Assembly: GCA_021789855.1 (NCBI GenBank)
Contig: JAJYIW010000007.1
Span: 1 to 36,820 of the forward strand
Reading direction: 5' to 3'
Source of the DNA: Chloroflexota bacterium
GTDB lineage: Bacteria > Chloroflexota > Anaerolineae > Anaerolineales > Anaerolineaceae
Length of the DNA stretch: 36,820 nucleotides
The position numbers and the translations under genes are program-made. The number at the start of each line of letters is the position of its first letter. Position 1 is the stretch's first letter. Of this stretch, positions 18,184 through 28,123 are shown in pieces. The notes beneath the pieces were generated by a model. That model searched no databases, had not been told where the DNA came from, and was given only the letters and a program-made list of their open reading frames with translations.

Positions 18184-19422
18184 TTATTTCCTGGCTACCT
18201 GTTCGACCTCATCCACAACCTGGCGGGATAAGGTATCCTTGATAAGGTCTGAGATCGCAGATACACTCTTCCCGATAGGCAATGCTTTATTGTCGAGCAT
18301 GAACGGTATACCCCGATTAACCGATAAAGCCACCGTTCGCTCATCGAATGGGATCTGCCCTACAACTTCCTGGCGCAGGCTCTCCCCAACTTTTTCAGGC
18401 GCAATGGCAATCCGCTTGTCATACCGGTTCATGATGTGCATAATGCGTTTGCGGTTAACTCGCATTCCATCCACCACCGACAGGAAGGTTTTAGTGTTTT
18501 TGATTGAAGGAATTTCCTGCGTGGTAATCAGGACAATCAGGTCCGCGATATCGATAATGGATAAATCAATATCCGTCAAAAAAGTTGACGTATCCACGAT
18601 AATATAATTATAAAGCCTTTTTAAGTATACCAATACTTTTGAAAACTGTTCACCGGTGACTCTTTCAGCCATTTCAGGGCGAGAGGGTGCAGCCAGCATG
18701 TGAATCCCACTGGCTGCGTGAGTCACCATCACTTCGGCAATGACGTCCGGATCCAATTCATCTGCCCGTGGTGCAAGATCAAGGATGGTGTATTTGCCCT
18801 GTTCGTTTAAAAATACCGCGACATCCCCAAACTGGAGGTTGCCATCGATCAAGGCCACCTTGGCGTCTTCGGTTTTTAAGCTGATCGCCATGTTCACTGC
18901 CAGGGTGGTACAGCCGGTGCCCCCTTTGGGACTATAGAACATGATAATCTTGCCATCAGATGCCGCGGATCCGGCGGCTCCAACAGAGCTGGCAGTCTGC
19001 ATGGGGGCAGAAGCAGCCGCCATCATGGCGCGCTCCTCATGCGCCAATGCGCCAGCCCTGCGGATGGCCGCACTGAGCTCATCAAAGTTCGGCGGTTTGG
19101 TCAGGAAATCTCCGGCGCCAGCTAACATGGCCCGGCGCATGTAGCTTGGATCGCCCTGAACAGACAGAATGATAATTTTCACATACGGTTGCTTGCGATG
19201 AATCGCCTCCGTCGCCTGGATTCCATCCAGGTCTGGCATGTTGATGTCCATCAAGACCACGTCGGGCTTGCTCTCTTGAGCGACATCAATGGCCTCTTTG
19301 CCGGTACGCGCCACGCCAATTACTTCAACGTCTGCCTCAAATTGAAGTAATCGCCGTATGTTCTCTCGGGTTTCAGCGATGTCATCAACGATGACGACCC
19401 GAATTTTATCATTCTCTGGCAT
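18184..19422 (-). CDS. cpaE: CpaE/TadZ-like protein: N-terminal REC receiver fused to MinD/ParA-like ATPase
   Basis: REC: IRVVIVDDIAETRENIRRLLQF...VVLMDINMPDLDG...TKPPNFDEL; ATPase: MFYSPKGGTGCTTLAVNMAISL, ALIDGNLQFGDVAVFLN. Confidence 0.93.
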   Translation of the reverse strand: MPENDKIRVVIVDDIAETRENIRRLLQFEADVEVIGVARTGKEAIDVAQESKPDVVLMDINMPDLDGIQATEAIHRKQPYVKIIILSVQGDPSYMRRAMLAGAGDFLTKPPNFDELSAAIRRAGALAHEERAMMAAASAPMQTASSVGAAGSAASDGKIIMFYSPKGGTGCTTLAVNMAISLKTEDAKVALIDGNLQFGDVAVFLNEQGKYTILDLAPRADELDPDVIAEVMVTHAASGIHMLAAPSRPEMAERVTGEQFSKVLVYLKRLYNYIIVDTSTFLTDIDLSIIDIADLIVLITTQEIPSIKNTKTFLSVVDGMRVNRKRIMHIMNRYDKRIAIAPEKVGESLRQEVVGQIPFDERTVALSVNRGIPFMLDNKALPIGKSVSAISDLIKDTLSRQVVDEVEQVARK

Positions 19423-19441
19423 GCTTGACTCCTAAGGTATC

Positions 19442-20563
19442 TTATTTACCTGCTACGGGCGTATTGGACGCATTGATTAAATAGTTATTGGGGAGCTTTA
19501 GCACATCCACCCGCGGCTCAAATCCATAGGGCAGCTTTGCCGGTAAGGGGATATTGTACTGATCCATTAAATATTGCATGGTCACAGCCTCAGTCTGTAC
19601 GCGCTGGTCATCCCCGGCGGAACGTAGAACCAAAGAAAGCTGTGCGCCAGAATAAATCAGGTAATTAAGCGTCACGGCATCTTGCGGCGTCACGATCAGG
19701 GTAATGATATCAGGCAGGACCGGAACGGGGGTCGGCGCGACTACGGGCGTGGCACCTGGGGCTGGAGTTGGGCTGGCCGGGGCAGCCGCAGCCGGTTTTT
19801 GATAATCCCCCACCTGCAAAATACGTGCGTCCGCTAAGAGAGTCTGGCTGACCAATCTCGGCCTGGCCACCGACTCGGAAGGAATGACATAAATCGGCTG
19901 GTTCAGGGTAGGATCCAGCTCTGCCCTTCCCTGGGGAACAGGGGCAGGGAGCATCGTCATGTTGGCGGTTAACCCCGCGGCTGCGGTTTGAGAAGCCGGC
20001 CCAGGGGCGGTGACATTCGCAGTTAGATTGGGCAACCTGGTCTGGTAATTCGTATCCAGATCCGTGTAGAGCAATGATGCAATCACGCTCACATGGTCAC
20101 CGGCCTGGGGGAGGAATGACACATAGGAAACCCTATCCTTAATCGGGATAGAGATTGCGACCATTCCCTTGGGAATCATAATAGATTTTAATGACCCCTG
20201 GCTGGGATCAACGACCAGGCTCCTGGTTAAGGGCACCCGCGCGTCCAGATCAAACCGGGCAACCTTCCCAACCACGTCATCAATTTTGTTAAAAAAGGTT
20301 CCCGCAACGATGTCCTTTTTGGGGTACTTGATGGTCGCCAACACATCCGCCGTGATCGTCGTCCCTTGCGGGATGGATTGTTGGGTGATCACGATGTCCA
20401 CCATTTCTACGGCCGGGGTTGCGGTCGCTAATGGCGGTGTGTTGCTCTGGCCCGTGGGGTTGATACCCCGTAAGAAGAGAAAATAAACTAAAACCAAGGC
20501 GAGAATGATAATCAGCGCCAGATAAATAAGTATCCTTCCTCTAGCCCTTGAAGCTTGAGCCAT
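19442..20563 (-). CDS. cpaB: Flp pilus assembly protein CpaB
   Basis: N-terminal TM then VDIVITQQSIPQGTTITADVL (SAF-like), VVGKVARFDLDARVPLTRSLV; Pro-rich linker; Tad locus. Confidence 0.87.
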   Translation of the reverse strand: MAQASRARGRILIYLALIIILALVLVYFLFLRGINPTGQSNTPPLATATPAVEMVDIVITQQSIPQGTTITADVLATIKYPKKDIVAGTFFNKIDDVVGKVARFDLDARVPLTRSLVVDPSQGSLKSIMIPKGMVAISIPIKDRVSYVSFLPQAGDHVSVIASLLYTDLDTNYQTRLPNLTANVTAPGPASQTAAAGLTANMTMLPAPVPQGRAELDPTLNQPIYVIPSESVARPRLVSQTLLADARILQVGDYQKPAAAAPASPTPAPGATPVVAPTPVPVLPDIITLIVTPQDAVTLNYLIYSGAQLSLVLRSAGDDQRVQTEAVTMQYLMDQYNIPLPAKLPYGFEPRVDVLKLPNNYLINASNTPVAGK

Positions 20564-20714
20564 GTTGTCCTCCCGATAGCTGAAATAAAATATTTGGATT
20601 GATCATTTTGATTATACGCCAACATTGAGTCGAGTTTTTTTACATCACCTGTTGCCCGGTGTGTGGCATTGTCTATCGCGGACGCTGTGATTCTTAAGGA
20701 AACTCGGTCATAGG

Positions 20715-22223
20715 CTATTCCTTTATAAAAATAATAGCTTGACTATCCTGGTAAACCCTGGCCCAGAATTCCGACTGGCCTGCCAGCCGGATAAGGTTGG
20801 TTTCTTCTGAAAGGCTTAAAAACAGGGTTTTGACCCCATAGCGGTCCAGACGCTCCTGCCAGCCATTTTCACCCTGGCTTATGGTTATGTAATCCACCCA
20901 TACATTCCAGGGGAACAAATCCAACCTTGGATCGATGAAAACCTTATATGCAGGTTGCCCGGCCCAAATCAGGTAGCTGCCAAACGAGAGATCATTGAAA
21001 ACAGGGCCGGGCAAATGATGGGTGAGGAGATATTGGGTGGCAGCAACAGGCGTCTCAGATGAAATCAAGCCGGCTTTTATCGCAGGATAAGGCAAATCAT
21101 TTTTGAACCAGGGCAGGGAAATGATTCCCAACAGGCTTAATAATGCGACCATGGCAACATTAAGCCTCATCTTTTGAACGGGTAAAGTGCCATTTTTCGG
21201 CGTAAATCGTTTATCCCACGCCTGGCTGACGCTTTGGGCAAGCGCCGGCGCCGCCGTTAATCCAAACCAGATAATCCCCCGTGATGTTTTTATTGCCAAG
21301 CCGCCAAAAATGACGAGCATGGCCCATTGGAAAAATGACAGATGGCGGTAAGTCAGAAGAACAACCATCACACAAATGATGAATCCGAACCAAAATATCG
21401 TCCCCTCCAGGGAATGGAACGAGGGCGGGGCCCACTCAGGAACGAAATTTTGGATCAATGAATTTTTGGTCATACCCATCACATAATTGATAATTCCAAG
21501 GCCAGCCGGGTTTATCAAAACCATCAGCATTGAAACCCCGCCAACCAGCGCCGGGGTCAGGGCGGGCTTAAAAACCTGCCACGACTTTTTGGTTTTTAAT
21601 GCTGCCAGACCCATCCTCACTTCGTCGATTAACCAGAGCCCCAGGAAAACGAACCCTAGCACAAATGTCCCGTGGCTATTTGCCCACACCAGCATGCCCA
21701 AAGGAAATACGGCCAGCCAAAGCTTTTTCTTTCCTTTTCGATAAGCGTATATTCCTGCCAGATAAAGGCTGCCTGTTGCAAGGGCAACTCCCTGAGCTCG
21801 CACATTCCAATCGCTAACGCCTAAAACCGCAGCGAACAAGGTAGCAAATGCAGAAATACGCCAATGGCGAGTCAGCAATCGACAGGTGAAAAGGAGCAAT
21901 AAATATGCCAGGGAGATGACCAGACTGTGCGAAAAGATAATTAATGCTAACCCACCTGCTCGATTAAGATAATAATAACATAGTTCTACCAACCAGAACA
22001 TGGCATAAGCAGGATAAGGCCGTCCAAACGCAGTGTACGAAAAGGTGTCAACGGATGGAACCTGGTGAGTCTGGCTAATTTCCTTGCCAACAGCAAGTTG
22101 CCACCAAAAATCATTGGGTCGAATGGGCTGGGTATTAACAAAAGCAAATACCCCAATAATGACTGCCAGGCCCCAGATCATTTCCACTCTTAAGGTTGAA
22201 GGCCATCTCGATCGAACAGCCAT
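20715..22223 (-). CDS. Polytopic membrane protein of unknown function, possibly GT-C glycosyltransferase-like
   Basis: 502 aa, many TM segments, N-terminal RPNDFWWQLAVGKEISQTHQVPSVDTFSYTAFGRPYPAY; between flp and cpaB. Confidence 0.6.
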   Translation of the reverse strand: MAVRSRWPSTLRVEMIWGLAVIIGVFAFVNTQPIRPNDFWWQLAVGKEISQTHQVPSVDTFSYTAFGRPYPAYAMFWLVELCYYYLNRAGGLALIIFSHSLVISLAYLLLLFTCRLLTRHWRISAFATLFAAVLGVSDWNVRAQGVALATGSLYLAGIYAYRKGKKKLWLAVFPLGMLVWANSHGTFVLGFVFLGLWLIDEVRMGLAALKTKKSWQVFKPALTPALVGGVSMLMVLINPAGLGIINYVMGMTKNSLIQNFVPEWAPPSFHSLEGTIFWFGFIICVMVVLLTYRHLSFFQWAMLVIFGGLAIKTSRGIIWFGLTAAPALAQSVSQAWDKRFTPKNGTLPVQKMRLNVAMVALLSLLGIISLPWFKNDLPYPAIKAGLISSETPVAATQYLLTHHLPGPVFNDLSFGSYLIWAGQPAYKVFIDPRLDLFPWNVWVDYITISQGENGWQERLDRYGVKTLFLSLSEETNLIRLAGQSEFWARVYQDSQAIIFIKE

Positions 22224-22257
22224 GATTCGCTAATTAATCAACAACATCTCTGATATG

Positions 22258-22295
22258 AAAAGAAGAGCCCTGTTCGGAGAAAGGACCCTTCTTTT
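22258..22295 (-). terminator. Terminator downstream of the Flp pilin gene
   Basis: 13-bp stem on the minus strand AAAAGAAGGGTCC/GGGCTCTTCTTTT with two G-T wobbles; 12-nt loop; T-rich 3' arm. Confidence 0.65.
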
Positions 22296-22350
22296 CAAAT
22301 AAATGAAAAAAGCTGATTTAATTAAGAAGGTTGCCACCTTTTCAGGTGAA

Positions 22351-22497
22351 TTAAATGTTAGTGACGATGTTCCTAAAGATGTTGGAGATAGCGGGACCCA
22401 ACAGAGCTAAGATAGCGATGACGACGACCGCAACCAAGACCAGGATTAACGCATATTCCACCAAACCTTGACCCTTTTCCTTTGGAGCGAACAACAT
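22351..22497 (-). CDS. flp: Flp/Fap-type IVb pilin (48 aa); not in the ORF track
   Basis: Hand translation: MLFAPKEKGQGLVEYALILVLVAVVVIAILALLGPAISNIFRNIVTNI*. Has the G/x-LVEYALILVLVAVV pilin signature and SD GGAAAGGAGGTGA before ATG. Confidence 0.95.
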   Translation of the reverse strand: MLFAPKEKGQGLVEYALILVLVAVVVIAILALLGPAISNIFRNIVTNI

Positions 22498-22551
22498 GGC
22501 TTTTCACCTCCTTTCCGTGTTTTATTGTCCAAACAGGTAATTACAGTTTCT

Positions 22552-22579
22552 ATTATACGGTCTTTACAAGAAAAATCAA
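22552..22579 (-). promoter_or_regulatory. Promoter for flp
   Basis: Minus strand TTGATT (22579-22574), 16-nt spacer, TATAAT (22557-22552). Confidence 0.6.
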
Positions 22580-22644
22580 GCGCTACACATTACAACCACT
22601 TAACAAATTCAAAGCGCAGCCGCCTGACTTACCTAGATAATCTA

Positions 22645-22673
22645 TTGTTTTATGAATTGGTTACTACTATAAT
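22645..22673 (+). promoter_or_regulatory. Promoter for the SPFH module
   Basis: TTGTTT (22645-22650), 17-nt spacer, TATAAT (22668-22673). Confidence 0.55.
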
Positions 22674-22738
22674 GATTTGCAATGCTTGAGTCAGATATTC
22701 AGACAGAGATAGAGTTCATCATCTGCCAAGGAGGAACG

Positions 22739-23272
22739 ATGAGCGATATATTTGAGAAAGTCACAAATGACCAGGATATATTCAAGAAAATACTGAGCAA
22801 GGTCCCAGGGTTCAGTGGATATATCGAACGCTCCAACCGGAGGTCATCTGATAAACTTCTTCGAGAAGCGGTAGCCAATCATTTTGAAGAATTATGGAAA
22901 CGGGTATCCTCGCTCGAGCGAGACTTGATCAGCCAGGGGGGCATTGCGTACGTCGGCGATATGGAATCAGCCGCCCTCAAGCTCCGCCAGTTTATCGATC
23001 GGGTCCGAACTGCCTCTTATGGATATTCAGGCCTTTTCGATGCGATCAAGATCAATCAAGAAGAGCTGGCCAAGTTGTACCAGTATGATTACTCCCTGTT
23101 AACCATGGCAGACGATGTGTCGCATGCGATTGACAACGTAGAATCCGCGATGGGCAGCGACGGGTTAAAGGCTGCTATTCGTAACCTGATCAGCAGCACG
23201 CAACAGTGCGTTACAACGTACAACAAACGTTCAGAAGTCATTACCGGCGGGGTAAATTCCGCTGCTCAATAA
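22739..23272 (+). CDS. Uncharacterised predominantly helical protein upstream of the SPFH gene
   Basis: 177 aa from ATG 22739 with SD AAGGAGG; MSDIFEKVTNDQDIFKKILSKVPGFSGYIERSNRR...; no recognised catalytic motif. Confidence 0.8.
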   Translation: MSDIFEKVTNDQDIFKKILSKVPGFSGYIERSNRRSSDKLLREAVANHFEELWKRVSSLERDLISQGGIAYVGDMESAALKLRQFIDRVRTASYGYSGLFDAIKINQEELAKLYQYDYSLLTMADDVSHAIDNVESAMGSDGLKAAIRNLISSTQQCVTTYNKRSEVITGGVNSAAQ

Positions 23273-23283
23273 GGAGATAAACC

Positions 23284-24339
23284 ATGGCTAGAATTTTTGA
23301 TGTGGTCGAATATCCAAGTGAAATGGTGGATGAAATAGTCCATCGTTTCCCAGAAAGCGGCCCGGCCGACTTACGCATTGGCTCACAGGTGATCGTTCGC
23401 GAGTCGCAGCGAGTCGTCTTCTTCCGGGATGGAAATGCCCTGGATACCTTTGGCCCCGGGCGGCACACGATCGTCACCGCGAACATCCCCAAAGTCATTG
23501 ATCTAATTGGTAAAGCCTTCAATGACCGTACGCCTTTCGTCGCCGAGGTCTATTACGTGTCGGCCAAGGAATTCGCCGACCGGAAATGGGGCACTCCCCA
23601 GCCGATCATCGTCAGGAATCCCGGCATGGGCCTGGGCGTGGCGCTTTTGCAGGCTTTCGGCAGCTACAGCATCCAGGTAGCGGATGCCCAACAGTTTGTC
23701 ACCCAAATCGTGGGCGCCCAGGGGATTTACATGATGTCCGACATCGAGAACCGGCTGCGGACCATGCTGCTCTCAAAACTAACCGATTTGTTAGGCGAAA
23801 CCGCCGCTAATCACTCCGTAGTCGAGCTCATTGCGTTGAACGAAGAGCTTGGCGCAGGTGTCCGGGCCAAAGCTCAAGATGATTTCGCGGCCATCGGCCT
23901 GACCCTGAAGTCCTTCTACATCGGCAACCTGAAGCCTTCTGAAAAGTCCGCTGAAGAGCTGCGCGCCATGGGTATGCTGGATATGCAAACTTACACCCAA
24001 TTGCAGGCAGCCGATGCACTTCGCGAGGCCGCGCAAAACCCAAGCGGCGGCGCTGGCTTGACCGCCGGGATTGGAGCCGGGATGGGAATCGGTAACGTCC
24101 TGTCTCAATCGCTCCAGGGCGTGGCAGCGGCCAGCCGGCCTGCGCCAGCAGCGCCTGCCGCAAATGGCGGAACGCCGGTCACCCCAGACGTCATGACCCC
24201 CGCGGAGGCTGCCTCTATTTTGAAAGTCTCCGAAGAGGATGTGATGGCATCCATTCAATCTGGCGATCTTAAGGCTAAGAAAATTGGAAATGCCTACCGG
24301 ATCAGCAAAGATTCGTTGGAAGCTTTTTTGAAAGGCTAA
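23284..24339 (+). CDS. SPFH (virion-core-protein/YdjI-like) domain protein with C-terminal excisionase-like HTH
   Basis: N-terminal IRVES/RVVFFRDGNALDTFGPGRHTIVTANIP SPFH-type region; Gly/Ala/Pro linker; C-terminal MTPAEAASILKVSEEDVMASIQSGDLKAKKIGNAYRISKDSLEAFLKG. Confidence 0.85.
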   Translation: MARIFDVVEYPSEMVDEIVHRFPESGPADLRIGSQVIVRESQRVVFFRDGNALDTFGPGRHTIVTANIPKVIDLIGKAFNDRTPFVAEVYYVSAKEFADRKWGTPQPIIVRNPGMGLGVALLQAFGSYSIQVADAQQFVTQIVGAQGIYMMSDIENRLRTMLLSKLTDLLGETAANHSVVELIALNEELGAGVRAKAQDDFAAIGLTLKSFYIGNLKPSEKSAEELRAMGMLDMQTYTQLQAADALREAAQNPSGGAGLTAGIGAGMGIGNVLSQSLQGVAAASRPAPAAPAANGGTPVTPDVMTPAEAASILKVSEEDVMASIQSGDLKAKKIGNAYRISKDSLEAFLKG

Positions 24340-24377
24340 GCCTTTCGATCATCAGACACGGGCCTGCTCCAAAGAAC

Positions 24378-24422
24378 TCCGCCGCCTAGGCTGATGGGAG
24401 AGTCTCCCCCTACGGCGGCGGA
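24378..24422 (+). terminator. Compound hairpin after the SPFH gene
   Basis: TCCGCCGCCTAGG (24378-24390) pairs with CCTACGGCGGCGGA (24409-24422, one bulge); inner stem GGGAG/CTCCC. Confidence 0.6.
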
Positions 24423-24486
24423 ACTATGTCGTCCAGGTCAGGTCAGCTCGATACGGTCAAACAGGCAGCCAGCCAAAAGGGTGTAA

Positions 24487-24495
24487 TGGTATAAT
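24487..24495 (+). promoter_or_regulatory. Extended -10 promoter upstream of sucC
   Basis: TGGTATAAT about 95 nt before the sucC ATG; no good -35. Confidence 0.5.
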
Positions 24496-24588
24496 TATCA
24501 CCCAGAAGGGCTACAAACATACCGGTTTCCAGGCATCATTTTGCCCTCACAGGGTTCTTTCAAATCCATGGATTAGTGGGATAACAGG

Positions 24589-25728
24589 ATGAAATTACAC
24601 GAATATCAATCCAAACAGATTTTTTCAAGGTATGGCGTACCCATCCCGAAAGGCCGCCTGGCAGTTACAGCGATTGAAGCCAGGCAGATTGCTGAAGAGC
24701 TTGGCAGCCGGGTGGTTATCAAATCACAGGTTCTGGTGGGCGGTCGCGGAAAAGCCGGGGGCATCCGCCTGGCCAAGACTCCTCAAGAGGCAGAAGAGCT
24801 GGCCAGGGCGATATTGGGCATGGAAATCAAGGGCTTACCGGTCAGAAAAGTGCTTGTCGACGAGGCAGCCACGATCGAAAAGGAGATTTACCTGGGAATC
24901 ACCAATGATCGGGCCGCTCTTCGCCCGGTGATCATGGCCTCTGCGTCCGGGGGCGTCGAAATTGAAGAGGTAGCCAGGTTAACCCCCGAAAAAATCATCA
25001 AAGTGCATATCGATCCCCTCCTGGGTTTTTGCGATTACCAGGCTCGTGATCTGGCAGCCGGCATTGACCTTCCCAAGACCTTGTGGCGCTCTTTTGATGC
25101 CATCGCTCATGGTTTGTGGCAGGCTTTTATCCAAAATGATGCCTCCCTGGCCGAAATTAATCCTCTCGTTGTCACCGGCGACAATCGTCTTCTGGCGCTC
25201 GATGGCAAAATGGTGATCGATGATAGCGCTCTGCCCCGCCACCCTGACCTGGCAGAAATGCGCGATCTGGATATCGAAGCGCCAGCCGAGATCGAAGCCA
25301 GGAAATATGACCTTTCCTACATCCAATTGGATGGGCAAATCGGCTGCATGGTGAACGGCGCCGGGTTAGCTATGGCCACCATGGATATTATTAAATATTA
25401 CGGCGGTTCCCCTGCCAACTTCCTCGATATCGGGGGTGGGGCAAGCGCTGAAAAAGTTGCAGCGGCGTTACGGATTATCCTCTCCGATGCGAATGTCAAA
25501 GCCATTTTATTTAATGTTTTCGGTGGAATTACCCGCGGTGATGAAGTAGCTCGTGGTATCCTGAGCGCCCTGGCTGAGGTAAAGCCAGATATTCCGATGG
25601 TGGTTCGCCTGGTAGGGGTCAACGCAGAAGAAGGCCGACGATTGCTGAGTGACGCTCACATGCTCACCGCCGAAACGTTGGTTGAGGCAGCCCAAAAAGC
25701 AGTCAACGCCGCAAAAGGAGAGAACTGA
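24589..25728 (+). CDS. sucC: Succinyl-CoA synthetase (ADP-forming) beta subunit
   Basis: [63 protein letters not shown]. Confidence 0.96.
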   Translation: MKLHEYQSKQIFSRYGVPIPKGRLAVTAIEARQIAEELGSRVVIKSQVLVGGRGKAGGIRLAKTPQEAEELARAILGMEIKGLPVRKVLVDEAATIEKEIYLGITNDRAALRPVIMASASGGVEIEEVARLTPEKIIKVHIDPLLGFCDYQARDLAAGIDLPKTLWRSFDAIAHGLWQAFIQNDASLAEINPLVVTGDNRLLALDGKMVIDDSALPRHPDLAEMRDLDIEAPAEIEARKYDLSYIQLDGQIGCMVNGAGLAMATMDIIKYYGGSPANFLDIGGGASAEKVAAALRIILSDANVKAILFNVFGGITRGDEVARGILSALAEVKPDIPMVVRLVGVNAEEGRRLLSDAHMLTAETLVEAAQKAVNAAKGEN

Positions 25729-26594
25729 TGAGCATCCTGATTAATAAAAATACGCGCCTGCTGGTTCAGGGCATCACGGGACGTGAAGGGCTGTTTCACA
25801 CCCAACAAATGGTGGCTTATAACACGCATGTCGTTGCGGGGGTATCGCTGGGGCATGGCGGAGAATGGGTCCTGGGAGATAAGATTCCGGTATTCGATTC
25901 GGTGAAATTGGCCTGTGAAACAACTGGCGCCAATGCATCGGTTATTTTTGTCCCGGCACGGAATGCCCCCGATGCGATGTTTGAGGCTGCTGATGCGGGT
26001 ATCCCGTTGGTAGTTTGTATCACCGAGCGCATACCCGTGCTGGACATGATGCGCGTGCGTGAATACCTGGATCAAAAAAAGGTGCGGCTGATTGGGCCGA
26101 ATTGCCCGGGCATCATCACTGCCGGCGAATGTAAAGTGGGTATTATCCCCGGCAACATCACCATGCCCGGTAACGTGGGGGTGGTGTCTCGCTCAGGGAC
26201 CCTTACCTACGAAGTGCTTTACGCACTGCAGAAAAAAGGCCTCGGCACCAGCACTTGCGTAGGCATTGGAGGCGATCCGATCAACGGGACAAGCTTCATC
26301 GATGTCCTGGAAATGTTTGAAGCAGATCCGTATACGGATAAGATCGTGATGATCGGCGAAATAGGCGGCAATGACGAAGAAAAAGCGGCCGATTTTATGG
26401 CTAACCATGTCACCAAGCCCGTCGTCGGTTTCATTGCCGGCCTGACTGCGCCTGCCGGTAAACGGATGGGGCATGCTGGCGCTATCATTGAAGGCGGAAC
26501 AGGGACAGCTGAAGATAAAATCAAAGCATTCGAATCGGTTGGCATCCGGGTTGCCCACCATCCCGAGGAAATACCTGATTTACTGGGCAAGTAA
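25728..26594 (+). CDS. sucD: Succinyl-CoA synthetase alpha subunit
   Basis: [65 protein letters not shown]. Confidence 0.96.
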   Translation: MSILINKNTRLLVQGITGREGLFHTQQMVAYNTHVVAGVSLGHGGEWVLGDKIPVFDSVKLACETTGANASVIFVPARNAPDAMFEAADAGIPLVVCITERIPVLDMMRVREYLDQKKVRLIGPNCPGIITAGECKVGIIPGNITMPGNVGVVSRSGTLTYEVLYALQKKGLGTSTCVGIGGDPINGTSFIDVLEMFEADPYTDKIVMIGEIGGNDEEKAADFMANHVTKPVVGFIAGLTAPAGKRMGHAGAIIEGGTGTAEDKIKAFESVGIRVAHHPEEIPDLLGK

Positions 26595-26640
26595 ATCTGA
26601 GCAACTGCCAGCCTTATCTGAAGACTCGAAACCGATATAG

Positions 26641-26684
26641 ATTCCGCCGCTAGATATGGTTAACTCCATACGTAGCGGCGGAAT
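26641..26684. terminator. Bidirectional compound hairpin between sucD and ACP
   Basis: Perfect 12-bp ATTCCGCCGCTA (26641-26652)/TAGCGGCGGAAT (26673-26684); inner TATGG/CCATA stem; TTTCTTT follows on +. Confidence 0.75.
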
Positions 26685-26711
26685 TTCTTTGTCTAAATCT
26701 ACTGGCGCGAA

Positions 26712-26972
26712 TTATTTTTTATGCGTGTTGACAAACTGAACGACATCGTTCACCGTGTTAATCTTCTGCGCTTCTTCGTCAGAAATTTCGATCCCGAATT
26801 TATCACAAAAGCCATCAATCAAGAAGAACTGATCCATGGAATCCACTTCAACATCGTTGGCGCTTTCTTTTTTCGCCCCTTTCACAAAACGTGTATCCAG
26901 GGTAATATTCTCACCGTCAATTTTCATAACATCCACGATGACCGCTTTAACTTCTTCCAGAACATCAGGCAT
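26712..26972 (-). CDS. Acyl carrier protein
   Basis: MPDVLEEVKAVIVDVMKID...; phosphopantetheine site DVEVDSMDQFFLID (EVDSMD). Confidence 0.88.
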   Translation of the reverse strand: MPDVLEEVKAVIVDVMKIDGENITLDTRFVKGAKKESANDVEVDSMDQFFLIDGFCDKFGIEISDEEAQKINTVNDVVQFVNTHKK

Positions 26973-27073
26973 TGGGTTCCTCCCAGGGATAATTTTAACC
27001 ATTAAAGTATTTTATACTCACTGTATAATCTGTCAAGATTAAATGATAGGACCTTGTGTTATAACCCATAGCT

Positions 27074-28120
27074 ATGATTGAAGTTTCTCCAACCAGCTCC
27101 CGTAAGGACGATCACATCCATGTAAACCTGGAACAGGATGTTTCATCTTCTCTTACGACCGGGTTGCAACGCTTTCATTTTATTCACCAGGCTTTGCCCG
27201 AGCGGGATCTGGAGCAGGTCGACCTGTCTCAAACCCTTTTCAACCGCCAAGTCCAGGCGCCGATTTTAATTTCATCCATGACGGGGGGTTCCGAAGAAGC
27301 CGCCCGGATCAACCAGGTGCTGGCAGCGGCTGCACAGGCTACTGGACTGGCGATGGGACTGGGCTCGCAGCGAGCCGCGATCGAAACCCCTGAACTGGCG
27401 CCGACCTTCCAGGTGCGGCGCTATGCGCCTGATATTCTGCTTTTTGCCAACCTGGGAGCCATCCAGCTCAATTATGGCTACACCCTTGAGCATTGCCAAC
27501 GAGCAGTTGATATGATCGAGGCAGATGCGCTGATCCTCCACCTGAACGCTCTGCAGGAAGCCATCCAGCCCGAAGGGAACACGCGTTTCGGCGGTTTATT
27601 GCCCAAAATAGAGGCTGTGTGCCGCCGCCTGCCCGTCCCGGTCGTGGTCAAAGAAGTGGGATGGGGCATATCCGCCCAGGCCGCCCGCATGTTGGCTTCA
27701 GCCGGGGTGGCAGCCATTGATGTGGCCGGCGCCGGTGGGACCTCGTGGTCGCAGGTGGAAATGTACCGGTTGAGCGATCCGAACCAGGCCAACGTCGCAG
27801 CCGCATTTCGAGAATGGGGGATTCCAACGGCGCAATCCCTCATTCAAGTGCGCCAGGCAGTTCCCGATCTGCTCCTATTCGCCTCAGGGGGTTTACGCGA
27901 CGGCATCGATATTGCCAAGTGTATCGCCCTGGGCGCCTCGCTTGGCGGAATGGCCAGCCTTTTTTTAAAAGCCGCTGCCCAATCCGAAAATTCAACGCTG
28001 GGGGTCATCCATCAGTTGAAGCGGGAAATCCAGATTGCCATGTTTGCTGCCGGCGTTGGAAACCTGGCCCAATTAAAGAAAGCTCCGCTGGTAGAAGATA
28101 TCCATTACGCAAAGGATTAA
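27074..28120 (+). CDS. fni: Isopentenyl-diphosphate delta-isomerase, type 2 (FMN)
   Basis: [81 protein letters not shown]. Confidence 0.95.
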   Translation: MIEVSPTSSRKDDHIHVNLEQDVSSSLTTGLQRFHFIHQALPERDLEQVDLSQTLFNRQVQAPILISSMTGGSEEAARINQVLAAAAQATGLAMGLGSQRAAIETPELAPTFQVRRYAPDILLFANLGAIQLNYGYTLEHCQRAVDMIEADALILHLNALQEAIQPEGNTRFGGLLPKIEAVCRRLPVPVVVKEVGWGISAQAARMLASAGVAAIDVAGAGGTSWSQVEMYRLSDPNQANVAAAFREWGIPTAQSLIQVRQAVPDLLLFASGGLRDGIDIAKCIALGASLGGMASLFLKAAAQSENSTLGVIHQLKREIQIAMFAAGVGNLAQLKKAPLVEDIHYAKD

Positions 28121-28123
28121 CCC

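Noticed and set aside
23284-24339. Viral origin suggested by the virion-core-like SPFH region
   Set aside because: This similarity is widespread in bacterial YdjI-type proteins; no other viral genes nearby.
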